64,000 nucleotides of DNA, taken from the NCBI GenBank assembly GCA_047495785.1, contig JBLDXI010000054.1, positions 1,922,001 through 1,986,000 of the forward strand. The letters are read 5' to 3'. Within the stretch, counting starts at the first letter, position 1. The number at the start of each line of letters is the position of its first letter. Both the position numbers and the translations under genes were made by a program. The notes beneath the pieces were generated by a model, which ran no database searches, had not been told where the DNA came from, and saw only the letters and a program-made list of their open reading frames with translations. Origin of the DNA: Lepidodermella squamata. Its lineage: Eukaryota > Gastrotricha. Below, in pieces: positions 1 to 14,685 of this stretch.

Positions 1-1990
1 CGAAACAATATTTTTGTACATTTCTCTATTGCGGCTCAAATTTTTTCAACTTATCGCCCTTGATGTAATAAATACTAAGTAAATAGTGGGATTTTATTCA
101 TCATGTGCTGTAGATGATGGTTTTGCGTGGCAGGTTAAAGCAAGAATATATATTGTTGTTTATTCAATTCGAATAAACAAAAATAGCATTTGCTTTGTCG
201 AATTTGAGCCGGATAATATGCTATTCTCGGCTGAAAGATGAATCTATAAATTGAACTGAAACACCCAAATTTAAAATTTGACACGGAAAGCAGCCTTTGG
301 CAAAATAGGGAATGGACTCGAAATTGTGACAGCGAACTGGTCACTTGTCAAAAGTAATATCAACCGGTCATGTGGCATTTAAGAAAAAGCAATAAATACT
401 CGATAAAGTAGCTCAATGAATTGGATATAGAAATTAGGCCGCAATATTTTTCAACAACGCCGCGTCCCTCCCGGCGTATTTCTATCAATTTTTTGTTAAT
501 GCGAAAAAATAACAGCCGCGAGGTCGTAGCATCAATGTCGGTGCTATGTGCATAAATTTTATAGTTTAACTACTGAAAAAATGTAATACATTTTTATGAA
601 GCCAGGGGGATTTTATCAGCGGTCAGCAAGCGATTATAAGTTTGCCAATTTTTAGACTACGAGAGCCACTTAACGGCGCCGAGCTAGAGGCGGCCGAATC
701 GAATTTTCATCGATATATTCTTTTTATTTACAAATTACATCGCGGCTTGTTTTGTTGCGTATAGTCGGTAGCTAAAGCAGCAGTACATTGCATATATACT
801 GACCCGTCTCTTAGAAGCCGCGGCCTATTTAGAGCGTAGCCAGACACCACAATTTGACTTGATTACTTCCGCTTTCTTAGGATTATGATAAACAAAAACA
901 AAATGCACAGCCAAGTATGTATAGACATCGTGCTTTTCTTTTACGTTATTAAACATTGGGCCAATTACTCTGGCAGTGATTTCGATATCGATTGAGGCTA
1001 ACAATTGTAAAACAATGTTGCACAGCGGTAAATAATAGTGGAATGAAGACGTAGGTAAACGCTATGCTAATGGAGAATGTTGATAAATAGCCCATTCATC
1101 GCGTATGCTATTGTCCTTGCCAAATAATCGCATTAAAACGCTAAGCATCAGGTTTTTTGTACATGGCAACTAGCGAATCGTTTTCTTGCAAAAAATACGG
1201 GACGGCACGAGTTACGAACCAATTTGGAAAAATAATCCCCTATTGATGAAAAAAACAGAGTACTCAGCAGCCACTGGACTGATCAGAAGGCTATTCACCA
1301 ACTCAGGCCCCAGCTTAAAACTGACATTACAAGAAATATGGATTCCTATACCTCGCTGTTATAACAATACAATGTGGATATCGTCATATCTCTCATTTAA
1401 GAACAAAAAATTTTCAGATTTTTTCCTCTTGAATTTTTTAACTGTGGTTAAATTTGGGCAATCCTTCTTGCGCTCAGATAGGAAAGATTAGAAATACTTG
1501 CTAGCATCGAAAAAATTGAATCGAATCGGAATGAAGTCACAAGTTGCGTGGCACAATTTTCGTGACATGTAATAATTCCAAACATTTTTCCAGTCATCGA
1601 AAATCGCACCCCAATGGGCTGGAATCTTCCTGATTATATCCGGAAAGTAAGGAAATTAAGCTATTACGCCATCGTGAAATGGTGAACACACCGTTTGCGC
1701 CGCAACTCAATCGCAGCTACTGTAGAGAAACAGTCACCTTTACTAAATAGGAATATCATCGGTATAAATTAGACGTCAAGGTGTGGAAGCAGAATGCAGA
1801 ATATCGGCATCAGTCAGCAATACATAGCATAGGTATCAATCTTTTTATAACCACTGCGTGTGAATAAATGGAAGTATAGAGGTGGGATAATAGAAGCTAC
1901 TACTGCTACCCTATCGAATATTTACAATACCATCAACGCGATTCAACGAAACATAGGATTCAGAGAAAGCGACGCGATATATCTTTGCAA
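1..1990. other. Intergenic, no gene recognised
   Basis: AT-rich DNA without a convincing reading frame, exon pair or structural RNA on either strand. Short open frames here show no family motif, no signal peptide and no paralogue elsewhere in the window. Confidence 0.5.
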
Positions 1991-2622
1991 TCATTTTCTC
2001 AGCGAAACAGAACCGGCTGCGAGGCTTCCAGTGGCTGATTTGCAGTCACTGCTGAATTCGCACTTCTTACTCTGAAAGTTGTAGACGATGCCCTTGCATT
2101 TGTCATTACGATTACAGCGGCTTGCACAAGTAGCGAGGTGCTCGGCTTCGCTGCTCGTGTAGACGTTGCCACAAGCAGAAGTGTTCCAGTCAAACAAAGG
2201 CAGAGCTGAATAATCAAATTGAAGTATTAAAATTCCTTCATTTTGACACAAAATCTTACGGAAAGCTTTTTCCCACATTTTCCTGTCAGATGGTGCATTT
2301 TTTACTTTATCCTTAGAGAAGGTAGCGCAGCGATTAAATAGCCTGCATTCAGACTTAGCTGCGATGTAGTCAATGTACATGCACCCTTTGCCTAGCTTCA
2401 TGCACCTCTCAGCACATGCATCCAGATTGGGCATGCTTTCCGCCTTGGCAGAATCAGAACAAAACTGTTTCGTATCCACGAAGTTGTAGGTGTCAATCAG
2501 AGCCGCATCTGTTTTGAAATGATGAAATTAATCCGCACAAGCGAAGAATCGACTTGATAATTCTTACCAGCGAACGCGACTACAGCACTGACGATTACAA
2601 AGGCAGAGAATGCGAGAGACAT
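1991..2622 (-). CDS. Secreted protein with two PAN/Apple-like cysteine modules
   Basis: Exons on the minus strand are 2568-2622, 2260-2508 and 1991-2205, with GT-AG introns of 59 and 54 bp. The model gives 172 aa. Exon 1 encodes a signal peptide (MSLAFSAFVIVSAVVAFA), so the product is probably secreted. Two modules follow. The first has cysteines in C-x3-C-x5-C and C-x5-C spacing, the second in the pattern CASRC...C...C. This resembles PAN/Apple-type domains that bind proteins or carbohydrates. The second intron (2206-2259) is 54 bp and has no stop in frame, so if retained it would add 18 residues and give 190 aa. Cysteine spacing fits either form. The start was chosen because it yields the signal peptide. 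A PAN call is likely; the binding partner is unknown. Confidence 0.75.
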
Positions 2623-3079
2623 TGTAATGTTATAGAAAGGTTGGTTTGAAGTGTTTTACGAAATTAAAACAGAATAATGATCGCCCTTTCGTTCTACTGG
2701 CTTTGTAAAATGGTGATGGCTGTTATCTAGAAGATTCTGCCGCTTCTTCTGTTAGAGCAGCTGCAAGCCGAAATCGATAGGCCAGGTCTGCTTGCGTGGC
2801 GGTACGTGAAAATATATTATTCCTAACAAATATACTCAAACACGTGGCGAAAACGAGAAAAAAGACATCGGTGGAAATGAACTCCGGCAAAACGAGCTTA
2901 TATGCATTAGCATTCCTTAAAAATGTCTTCGTCTCAGCTGTATTTTTGAGTTAACACGGCAAGCTGCATTCTAGTTTTTCCGAGCTTTATTCACAAAACA
3001 CCCAACGCCCAACGGAGTCTAAGCTACATTCAGCTTTCAGCGAGAGCCAGCCAGATAGAATTTTCGAATTTCCCATTCA
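2623..3079. other. Intergenic, upstream of the PAN gene
   Basis: No coding exon or repeat recognised. It should contain the promoter of the PAN-like gene, but no clear TATA box was seen. Confidence 0.45.
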
Positions 3080-3520
3080 ACTTTTGCTCCAGCACCATCT
3101 GACACCATTTGATCCACCTGTCCAGCACAGTGCTGGACGGTTGAGGAGAACTTGACGAGAGCAGAGATTTCTTCATCTTATTCTTTCTCACGGGTACGAC
3201 CTCCGTCTTAAGTTATCTTTGCCACGTACGACATCGTGATATTTCACTCGCCCAGGTCTCTCATGAGAGCTTTACCAAGAGCTAACGAATAAGCTGAAGT
3301 TTGATCACCGTCAAACTAGATTCTGAAACTCACCGTAGTTGCGTCAGGATGGCCATCGACGATAATTGCGACTTGCTTCCAACAAGCGGTTGCGACAAAA
3401 GACAAAATAAGCCATTCCTGTTGAGTAGAAATCAGCCCTTTCTCCAAACGTGTAGTAGTTACTGTAAAGGGTCTCGGAGTATTCCTGCTTGATTAGCTTC
3501 ATTGCTTCATTGGTTACGTT
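3080..3520 (-). pseudogene. Relic of a GABA-B-like class C receptor (ligand-binding domain)
   Basis: On the minus strand this stretch translates into pieces of the ligand-binding domain of the intact receptor at 7334-10037. At about 3340-3520 the piece reads SNYYTFGERADFYSTGM, matching SNYYSLGERADFYVTGM. A one-base frameshift follows, then CWKQVAIIVDG, matching GWKQVVIITED, and then a GTGAG donor. At about 3120-3290 the next exon reads ALGKALMRDLGE, stop, NIT, matching LVKTLSRDLDERNIT, with further stops before DEE. Frameshift plus several in-frame stops make it a dead paralogue. No transmembrane part remains nearby. Confidence 0.8.
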
Positions 3521-4055
3521 TTTGAAGCTGATAAACTAAGCGCCAAAAGTTCCTGAGAATAATGCGTAGGTGCAAATGTAACCCCAAACCTCATCGGAAA
3601 TATATTTTGAATACATTAGAACTGATAGAAGCAAAGGCTCAACTGGACAATGTAGATGTGTGGCTTATTAGCCTTGGTTCCAGAAAATCAACTCCAATGG
3701 GATCAGCGAGCAGACGAATATCAGACTCATCCCACAGCTGACAATGCTTCCAGCTAATATATAAGATTAACCTTTAAGAGGTTAACAAGTGGGGTGTCCA
3801 ATATCTAGTCTCGAGCTATTCTTTATTAACAAACCAGCTAGCACTAGAATAAAATCTCAAGCCTCCAGTTCAGCCTCCATGTCTGAAATAATGGATTGCC
3901 CTTCGAATTCATTTCTTAAATCTCAAATTTCCCCAAACATGTTTTCGAGCCGAAGTCCAGCTTCTAACCGCACAAATACAACATCAAAACGTCAGTTCAT
4001 CGTCGAATCTCACGATACAAACTGCAATATTATTCAAAAATAGTGAATCGTATTT
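3521..4055. other. Intergenic, possible decayed receptor 5' part
   Basis: The minus strand directly upstream of the receptor relic may hold more decayed receptor sequence, but I could not align it convincingly. The open frame at 3789-4043 on the plus strand has no family features. Confidence 0.3.
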
Positions 4056-5384
4056 TCAAGTTGCAATGATCACAAATATGGTGACATCAGCCGCGAGCAT
4101 GCATGTTACCATAGTGGAGTAAAAGATAAGATCGATGAAACGTATCAAGCTGACATTTTTCAGTGTTATCGAGCAGCCGAGCGTGTCACTGTATAAGTAG
4201 ACCTGCCTCTGAAACACTGCCTTGTGTGCTAGATCACATGCTAGCAGCGCGTAAAGAGTGGCGCAGGCACTCGCCATCATTTGAATGGCGAGAAAAACAA
4301 CGATATAGGCAATCTGTGATGACTTTGGGATAGATTCATTTATCACACTTTGAATCACCGCATACGCTAAAACTACAGTTATGCAAAAATTCGGCCGATC
4401 TGGCATCTCAGGTGGCATCAGGGAGGAAGCCATGAACATTACTTGAAGGCAGAAACAGGGCAAGAAAATGTTAGTTAGGTATATCTCACTACGACGTTTG
4501 ATTACAAAGGTGAAAACAGCTTGGTGGTAGATCAAGTCTGAAGATGGGTATTTCTTGATGTGAATTGTGGCGTTGACTGATTCTAAGGTCCATACTTCAA
4601 CCTTACTGATAAATGTTGAAACGTCGACGTAAATCCCGTCCCCTGATAATGCCACCTTCACCATTTTCGTATTTTCCCAAGATTCGAATGTGACGCTACA
4701 CACTTGGGTGTCAAATGGGAAGAAGTCAAGCTCCAACCCGCAGAAAAATGAGAATGTAGACAAAACCGGCCATAGAGTTGAGCCGTCCTTGTTGAAATAG
4801 ACTCGCGAGCTAGGGGCGAGGCTTTCGAATGGGACAATGTCAGAGATCGCGTTCACCATGATGAACGTTGGGTACCATGTTTCAACAGCTCTCAGCTTGA
4901 AATAGTCCACGTCAACTGTTGGGTCATTGCTCCAGTCCACGCATGGATGATTCCATGTCAGATCCATTTCAGCAATCAATGTGAATCTAGAAAACAAGTT
5001 CCTTAGCAACCGTTGCTAAGATAAAGAGTACTGAAAAATTTCCCATTCCCAATTTTGTTTCTATAGTCTAGCGTTTAGTGCTTACGTTTGCTCCTTGTCG
5101 TTTAGTCCTCGGAAACTGATAGGCAGAAAAGTTATTGTAACATTCATGCCATCTCTGTATTTTCGAAGAGGCCTGCTTTTTGCGTACAAATTGCAGCGAT
5201 CGATGACTCGCGCTGCTAGCGCTTCTTCTTCCGCCGAATAAACATCAGAATCTTGTTTTGCCGGGACTGCCGCCGCAACAGTAGTTATCGCATGTGGAGT
5301 TGTAACTTGGCCCGGGATGATTGTTGGATTGTCTGCTTTCGATTGCCCCAGCAAAAGAAATGACATGAAAATCTGTGAGATCAT
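4056..5384 (-). CDS. Cys-loop ligand-gated ion channel subunit (nicotinic-like)
   Basis: Two exons, 5086-5384 and 4056-4986, are joined by a 99-bp GT-AG intron to give 409 aa. The N-terminus has a signal peptide (MISQIFMSFLLLGQSKA). The extracellular domain has the loop of this family with canonical C-x13-C spacing around FFPFD, and W-x-P-x-F preceding it (TWYPTFIMVN). Three transmembrane segments follow, the second starting near DRPNFCITVVLAYAVIQ, and a fourth lies at the extreme C-terminus. The M3-M4 cytoplasmic loop is very short. No vicinal Cys pair is seen in the agonist loop, which argues against an alpha-type nicotinic subunit. Ligand and ion selectivity cannot be read from sequence. 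It lies beside a class C receptor relic. Confidence 0.85.
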
Positions 5385-5711
5385 TGAATTAATGTTATTC
5401 CGGTTATATCTCTTCGACGATGCGAATACCGTTGCGTGCGTATATTCCGGTATGCCCTTGGGACAGAAATAGTGAGTAAACTTGATGCGCTTACTATTAC
5501 TATCAATTATTAAACTTGTTTGCCAGCCCTAGGTTACAAATGAAACTTGCGTGGACAAATACAGTGCAGCCAGGATTCGGCGGAAATTTTAGACAAAAAA
5601 ACACAGAATACATCAGCGTTTGATCGATATGAAATCGAGCTAATTAACGATCACGCAAATTCAATTCCATATCTGCATTAGATTTCAATTTTATTCGAGG
5701 AAATACAGCTT

Positions 5712-6590
5712 TTACAGAGCCATTTTCTCGGCAATCCAGTCTAAATAGTGAGCAACACGAACGTAGACCGGGGGGCGTGAGTTGCCAGTGCAGCCCACGT
5801 GACCGAACGAGACGATGCCAACCAAAATATGCATGCCGTCATCTTCGATAACCGACAACGGCCCACCAGAATCGCCATTGCAGTGCGAGGTGTCACGCTT
5901 TGATGCGCACATCATAGGACCGCTACGCCATTCATTTTTCTAAAAACAAATTCTCAGCAAAGTGTTCTATTTTAGAATTTCATTCAGTACCCAATAATTA
6001 GCGCAGTGCGAGTCTGTTAGAGCCTTCAGAGTCGCTGTTTGGACCAGATCTGGCATATCTCGATTATCCCCCTTAGCTGTGTTACCCCACCCAGCAAGGG
6101 TGACAATCCGGTTGTCAACATTGTACTCCTTGCTTTCAGGCAAGCAGATTGTGTTGACCATGTTTGACGAAAAGTCGATCTTAGTCTTCAATTTCAAGAG
6201 GGCAATGTCGTTTTGTCGCGACTCTGACTTGTTGTACTGGGCGTGGCGGTGAATCTTCTCGACATAGTAGTCCTTAGCATCGGGCTCGACCGTCGGGCCA
6301 GCTGAGTGGTTGTAGGCGCCGATTCTGATGGTCAAGCCACTTGGGCTCGAGCCGACGCAGTGAGCAGCGGTTAGGATGTATTGGTCGTCGATAATAGAGC
6401 CGCCGCAAGAGTGATGGGTGCCTTTGTTAGAGCGGAGGGAGATCAACCACGGGAACTGGCCCTTTTGAGCGGTTGTACCGCCGACGACTCGGCTCAATCG
6501 TGTCTTCGTACGACCGCAGCCAAAGCCGTTGATCGAGGCTGAGGCGAGGCCAAATACAGCGAATAGTGATAAAACGATTACCGATTTCAT
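5712..6590 (-). CDS. Secreted S1 serine protease, chymotrypsin-like
   Basis: Exons 5991-6590 and 5712-5939 are joined across a 51-bp intron with a GTACTG donor, giving 275 aa. A signal peptide (MKSVIVLSLFAVFGLASAS) precedes a short propeptide with a cysteine (GCGRTK) and the activation site RVVGG. The catalytic triad is complete: His in TAAHC, Asp in NDIALLK and Ser in GDSGGP. The residue six before the active Ser (chymotrypsin numbering 189) is Ser, not Asp, so specificity is more likely chymotrypsin-like than trypsin-like. A longer upstream frame exists to 6686, but the start at 6590 gives the signal peptide and lies 44 bp below a TATA box. Likely digestive or defensive. Two similar proteases lie at 10360-11382 and 25714-26620. 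Confidence 0.9.
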
Positions 6591-6633
6591 TATTTTAGCC
6601 TTAAGCGAATGATTTACAGAGTAACGGTTAACG

Positions 6634-6641
6634 TATTTATA
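6634..6641 (-). promoter_or_regulatory. TATA box of the protease at 5712-6590
   Basis: TATAAATA on the minus strand lies 44 bp upstream of the chosen ATG. With usual initiation about 30 bp downstream, the 5' UTR would be only some 15 nt. Confidence 0.6.
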
Positions 6642-6699
6642 TACACTATAATCAAGGCCGTGGGACCCATGCGGCGAGAGTCGCACGCCTTAGCCGCCT

Positions 6700-7333
6700 A
6701 CTGAAAACCGAGACAGAATTTTACAACCTGCGTCTGGGCGAGAAACTGTCGCGATTGATAAAGCATTGACCGATATCTCGAATTCTTGGAGTTCACATGG
6801 CGAGCGATATTCGAGGTATACTCAAGCCAAAATCTCCATATGCATTAGCTTTATGCGATGATCAAAGCTGAGAACTGAGAACAGTTATTTGTGAAGTTGG
6901 TGCTAAAATGATTTAAAAAAACAGGCTTTCCATGAGACACAATTTCATCAGGATATTTAACATCTGATATGGCTCTCATTTTACCCTTGAGAGATTGCGT
7001 GTGTAAAGTGGAACGTTCATTAAAAAATGTTAACGCAAATAATTGATTATTTTGTTGTTGCCAGCATGCATCGCTGAGTCATTAATAATGTATGTATCAT
7101 GTAATCATAATTTTTGGCCTCCAGATTTTCTGCAAGGTCGAAACAGACAGTTTTCTTGCTGTTGATTCAATTACTGATCAGACAATCCTAAATGTCGATT
7201 TTCAAGTCACAGTTCCAGGTACATTATCAGTTTCTCAATTCAGTTCGTAAATTCATGGGATCCTTCCCGCTTGGAATTTGTGGACGACAGCGCCCGTCTG
7301 CTTTGAAGTCTGACATTTTTCACTACCAGCTGT
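6700..7333. other. Intergenic
   Basis: No exon, repeat or RNA gene recognised between the protease and the receptor 3' end. Confidence 0.5.
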
Positions 7334-10037
7334 TCAACTTCGTGATAAACGAGTGATCGATGCATTGTGAGCCATCGAAACTCCGGGTTTCGTCAAGTAA
7401 TTCGCTAGAATGAGTATCACACTGCTAACCGCGACAACAAGGGAAAAGAAGGAAAACAACAATGCTAGGGCCAAGTTGTTGCCAAGCAACAGCAATCCAA
7501 TTAACAATGACGCGAGAATCAGTACAACTACAGCGTAAATGAAGTATGGCCATTTAGCTACTGTCGAGATCTCATTAACAAGAGATTGCTGGCCTCCCGT
7601 GGAATCTATGCGTTTCACCCTAGCATGGAACTTGTAAGCAACTAGAGCTGAATATAAAATCGAAACAATTTTCAGACCCAAAGCGGCAATAAATAACCCG
7701 CCAATGATTGGTTCGTCGAAAATTCGCTCGATGGAGCATTCAATCCTCGTGTTCTCAATAACCTGACTGACCCCAATACGGATTACATCAATCCTGCTTT
7801 CGATGACCATAAAAGGGGAACTGCTTAACATCGCGATGAAGAGGCACGTTGAAATAACACAGGGTGTTAGTAGGAAAAATCGACCATTTTCGGTAGGGTG
7901 GAATCCGATCGATGACACTCGAGAGACTTTTCTCGAAACTCTACGAAGTGTAGTTGGGAAATTTGATACCACACTAACTGCTGAGGGAAAAGTGGGTAAC
8001 ATTGCGATGTTTGACAGCTTTTGCATTATTTTCAAGGTGGATCCAATGACAACCATAACAAGACCAAGCCAAATAAGGATAGAAATGAATGTGCATATGG
8101 TGGAAGGGTCCGAAAGAGGGTAAAGTGGATACAGATAAGTGTGAATCGATAACAAAATCGAGCCTGCTGCAACCAAGTGATCCTCCTTCGTGAATTCATA
8201 TCGCTCTTTCATCATCTGGATTGATTGGAGTATGTAAGGTACAATGGACAGTAAAATACAAACAGACGAAACAACTGAAAAAAAATAAACAATGAACAAT
8301 AAACAATAATTTTAATGAAAACCTTACCTTTCAAAGCCAAGTTCAACTCAAAAGGAATTAGAGGTAGGAAACTTTTTATAACAATCAGTCGATCAGCTGG
8401 GATTGAATTATCAGGAGTAGGCCAAATGACTTGGCTCCAGAATACATGAGATTTGCTCGCTATATCGTTAGATTTGTAGTATCCAATGGTCTTGATTTGA
8501 GATACCTTAGTTCCATTTAAAGTCAAGATTTTGGTTTGCTGCACAGCTAAAGGGAGAGCGCCAGTCGACCACTTTAATGTGGTATTAAACGAATACTCTC
8601 CTTTGAATCCAGTAAAGTTGAGATTATCCAGAGCTCTTCTGAAGGCGTCTTCGAAAATTGGGTCTTTCTCTCGAGCACCAGTTGGCTTCATCCAATCATA
8701 GAGTGTCCGATTACCTAGAATTATCGTAATAATTAGAATAACTTGAAGCTGCTTCTGCCCTTACTTCTTCGCAAGATTGCTTCTGTTCCATTAAGAACTA
8801 GCCCAATAGCCATTGTTCTGTCGTAGTAAGCTGTTACCCAGTACTTCCAGTTGTAAATTTGCGACGTGTTTTTCGCGATTGAAGTCACATGGTCGTAAAG
8901 ATCGTTCGCCCGAATCCCAGTCGTATCCGTGGTATCAGGTCCGAGAACTTCAGCCATCGAAACGTCTCCAATAGCGATAGCCCCGTCAAGAACTTGAAGA
9001 ACCATGTCCCTCGTACACCATTGCGAGACGAATTTAGGAATGGAAGCCGTTTCGTCAAACATATAGAACGTTAGAGTAATGAAAATCTGCCCAGGACCGA
9101 AGAGGCCATTTTTGTGAAGGTAGCAGGCTATCGGTACGTTGTAGCTTGCAACTGATAGGATAATTCGAGGCGCAATCTTAGCGATAACAGCAAACTCTTC
9201 GTCGTACTCGTTTTCGCGAATGTCTCTATCGTAAGGCAGGGTGGCGATGTATTTCGTGGTTATATTCCTTTCATCGAGATCGCGTGACAACGTTTTAACA
9301 AGCTAGGTAAGAGAAAATCAATTATTCCACATAGCCGAAGTCCGAAGTGTAAACTTACAGTTGTCAAATATCGACTGTCTTCGGTAATAATGACGACTTG
9401 CTTCCAGCCAGCTTTAGCCACGAAATCGGCCATTCCGGTGACGTAGAAATCGGCACGTTCACCGAGCGAGTAATAATTGCTGAAAATCGTTTTTCGATTG
9501 TCATAGTTTTCGACATTGTTCGAATACAATGTGATCTGAAAATTACAGTTTTATGAAACAAAGAGCTGGAACAAACTTACCAGGGTTAGGTTGTATCCTT
9601 TCAAAATTAATGGCGAGTGGCGATGGCTAGTTGAGTCGCATTCTGTCCCTGCAACAATCGGCAGTCTTTCTTGAATTTCGATATCCAACTTGTTCAGAAG
9701 CCTTGAAAAGAAAGCCTCCGCTCGACACTGGATGAACATGTTGTGTTCTATCGAAGTTATCTAACATTTTATAATTCAAAATTACGTTTTCGAAGAAAAT
9801 TTCGAAGTTCAAATCGTAATCTGCGAGCCAGTTCTGCATACCATGGAGCCTACCAAGGGCATATCTCATCGCTATTTTGGCGACATAACCCTCAGGACGA
9901 ATGAGAGGGGCATCAAGAAGGCAATAGAGTAGCTGCAGTTGCTTTCTCTCAATGCCATTGGGACTATTTCTAGGCAGGCTTATCAGCTCAAGACCGCTGG
10001 CTATCGTGATAGCAATGGAAAAGGTGAGAAGCTTCAT
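7334..10037 (-). CDS. GABA-B-like class C G-protein-coupled receptor
   Basis: Six minus-strand exons are 9786-10037, 9581-9727, 9359-9535, 8765-9302, 8328-8714 and 7334-8274. Five GT-AG introns of 45-58 bp separate them, and the model closes exactly to 813 aa. A signal peptide leads into a Venus-flytrap periplasmic-binding-like domain (about residues 25-400). The stretch GERADFYVTGMADFVAKAGWKQVVII matches the two receptors at 28689-38671. The C-terminal half carries seven hydrophobic segments. There is no cysteine-rich linker between the flytrap and the membrane domain, which is typical of GABA-B-like rather than metabotropic glutamate receptors. Residues for GABA are not recognisable, so the ligand is unknown. 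A dead paralogue lies at 3080-3520. Confidence 0.85.
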
Positions 10038-10075
10038 CCTGATTTAACTTCGAAGAAAGATTTTTAAAGATGGAG

Positions 10076-10081
10076 TTTATA
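10076..10081 (-). promoter_or_regulatory. Putative TATA box of the receptor at 7334-10037
   Basis: TATAAA on the minus strand lies 39 bp upstream of the ATG. This matches the spacing seen at the protease and astacin genes. Confidence 0.45.
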
Positions 10082-10359
10082 TCACACCGCTCGCATGCTT
10101 GTGAATGGAAAGATCATTAACGAAGCATGTGTTACACCCACTCGAGCAGACAGGCATGACTTGATTAGGGCTATTTCCGTTCCAAAGGCTTTTGAAACAG
10201 CTCTCAATGACTGCGAGATTCATTCACGTCTCATCGGGTCATTTATTTATAGCATTTACCTTGATCACTCTTTTCTCGAATAAATTGAAAAGGATCCTTA
10301 AAACACGTTGAAATTGCATACATCGACACTCTGATTCTCACTTTTATTTTGCACTAGTT

Positions 10360-12961
<2,602 letters not shown>

Positions 12962-14388
12962 TCATTCAGTTATCCCTCGAGTAGTCATGTTCAGATCGGA
13001 CTCTTCAGTAGTTGACGGGGAAATTACAGGCTGATTAACAAAAGTCGAATTGATCTGGTCATCGCCTGATTGTTGTGGAACTCTGGCGATCAATACAAAG
13101 CAATAAGCATTTGCAGCCAATAAGACTAAGAAGGAAAACGTTGCTATCGCTAAATCAACACACCTGACCAGGCGTATCTTCAAATCATACGGAAGTTGAA
13201 AGACTCGACTGCCAGTTGACGACTCGGCAAAAGGAACAGCAAAAGCTGCATATACTGTTAGGAAGATTGACACGCAAAAATCTACTTCGATGAGTATTAG
13301 AAGGTAAATAGGCTGAGGCGTCTTAGGAACTGACGAATAAATTGTTGAAAGAAGAATGAAAAATGCGAGGACTACGGTGACCATGTAAGACGGCCTATCG
13401 ACTTGTTCTGGGCCAATGGCCATTCCGGAAAGTTGCAGCAACAATAACGCCACATTAGGTATTATAATTAACCCGATGTAGTATTCATACCGGTGATGTA
13501 AGTTAATCACAAAGTTTACAACTAAGAAATGTATGTTATCATCGAGAGAGGGAAGTTGTATGCAACCCCCATGACACGAAGGCGATAATGCCCATATGCC
13601 ATCATTAGCTTGACTGAATGCTTGCCGACCCATTGCAAATGACAATTGTGAATACCAAACAGATTCGTCATCGTATAGCGACTCTAGCTCGATTGAGCAG
13701 GTAACATCATTAAAAGGAAACGTTTCCAAATTTAACTCGCTGCAAAACGCATCCAATCTTGTGAAAATCTGAAGCCGACCAACAACCTTTCCGAATGGTT
13801 GGTAGGTTATGAACTCGAGGCCGTAGTCGATTTCAGCGTTCGAGCTCTTCAAATTTCTTAATTTTAGCATCGGATACCATGTGTTCATCCGTTCGCGCCT
13901 GAAACCATAGATTCTGTTGCCAAGGCTAAGGAAATCCATAACACGTGGGAAATATTCAGAGTCGTTCGTGAATGCTCTACAGTCAAATGATGGCATGTCC
14001 CAAGATATTTCGATATTCACGTGCACTGAAAAACTAATGGCAAACAAAGGCAAAATCGGTGAATAGAAAATTCAGAAGTAACTTAGAAACTTAAATCAAG
14101 TCTATGTACCGTGCGATTTGACTGTCATTCCACTAAAGCTCACTTTCAAGATGAAACTTCTCACCTTTGATCAACCATGTTCACATCAATCAAACGAGTG
14201 ATTTCCAGCGAAACGTTTGCATGAATCGGCAGTTCGCTGTATTTATTTCGAAGTTTGATTTCGACTGGCAAATCGGTCGACTTTGCTAGAGGGCACATAG
14301 ATGAGAAAAACTTTCCTGCCAATTCCTCAATTATTGCCCCATTGCAGTGCCCAGTGATGATGAGCAATAAGAGGGAGAAAATCGGCAT
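12962..14388 (-). CDS. Cys-loop ligand-gated ion channel subunit, C-x14-C type
   Basis: Exons 14165-14388 and 12962-14033 are joined by a 131-bp intron to give 431 aa. The acceptor at 14034 was chosen over a nearby CAG because it alone keeps frame and gives FSVHVNIEISWD, matching FSVNALLSITWD in the neighbour at 14686-16098. There is a signal peptide (MPIFSLLLLIITGHCNG), the extracellular W-Y-P-M motif and a Cys loop around TFPFND. Fourteen residues lie between its cysteines instead of the family's 13. M1-M3 and M4 are present, and M2 starts near DRPSYMVTVVLAFF. The M3-M4 loop is short and a Ser/Thr-rich tail follows M4. Agonist and ion are unknown. The two adjacent genes are clearly a tandem duplication. 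Confidence 0.85.
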
Positions 14389-14685
14389 TCTTGCACTGTG
14401 ATCTCACGTACCTAGAGGTGAAAATTCAACACTTTCCGCAATCCGCAATGAAGAAGAGAATTGTCTACTGATTTTATCAGCTTCCCCTGCTCACCTTTGT
14501 ATGGCACTGCTTTCCGAGATCAATGCAAAGCAAACATGCTCGGAACCGGAAATTTGCTTACTTTTAGATGAAAAACTGGCGCTCCTATCTGAACAGTCTG
14601 ATTTTGTGCAGGTGCAAGGTGCATGCTTGTGCATTATTGTAAACTCTCGAGAATAACAGCTCTCCATTTTAATACTGTGAATTCG

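Noticed and set aside
1186-1491. 101-codon open frame on the plus strand
   Set aside because: Low-complexity, AT-rich composition and no recognisable feature.
14026-14033. Alternative CAG acceptor for the channel gene at 12962-14388
   Set aside because: It puts exon 2 out of frame with exon 1; the TAG acceptor 8 bp upstream keeps frame and matches the sister gene.
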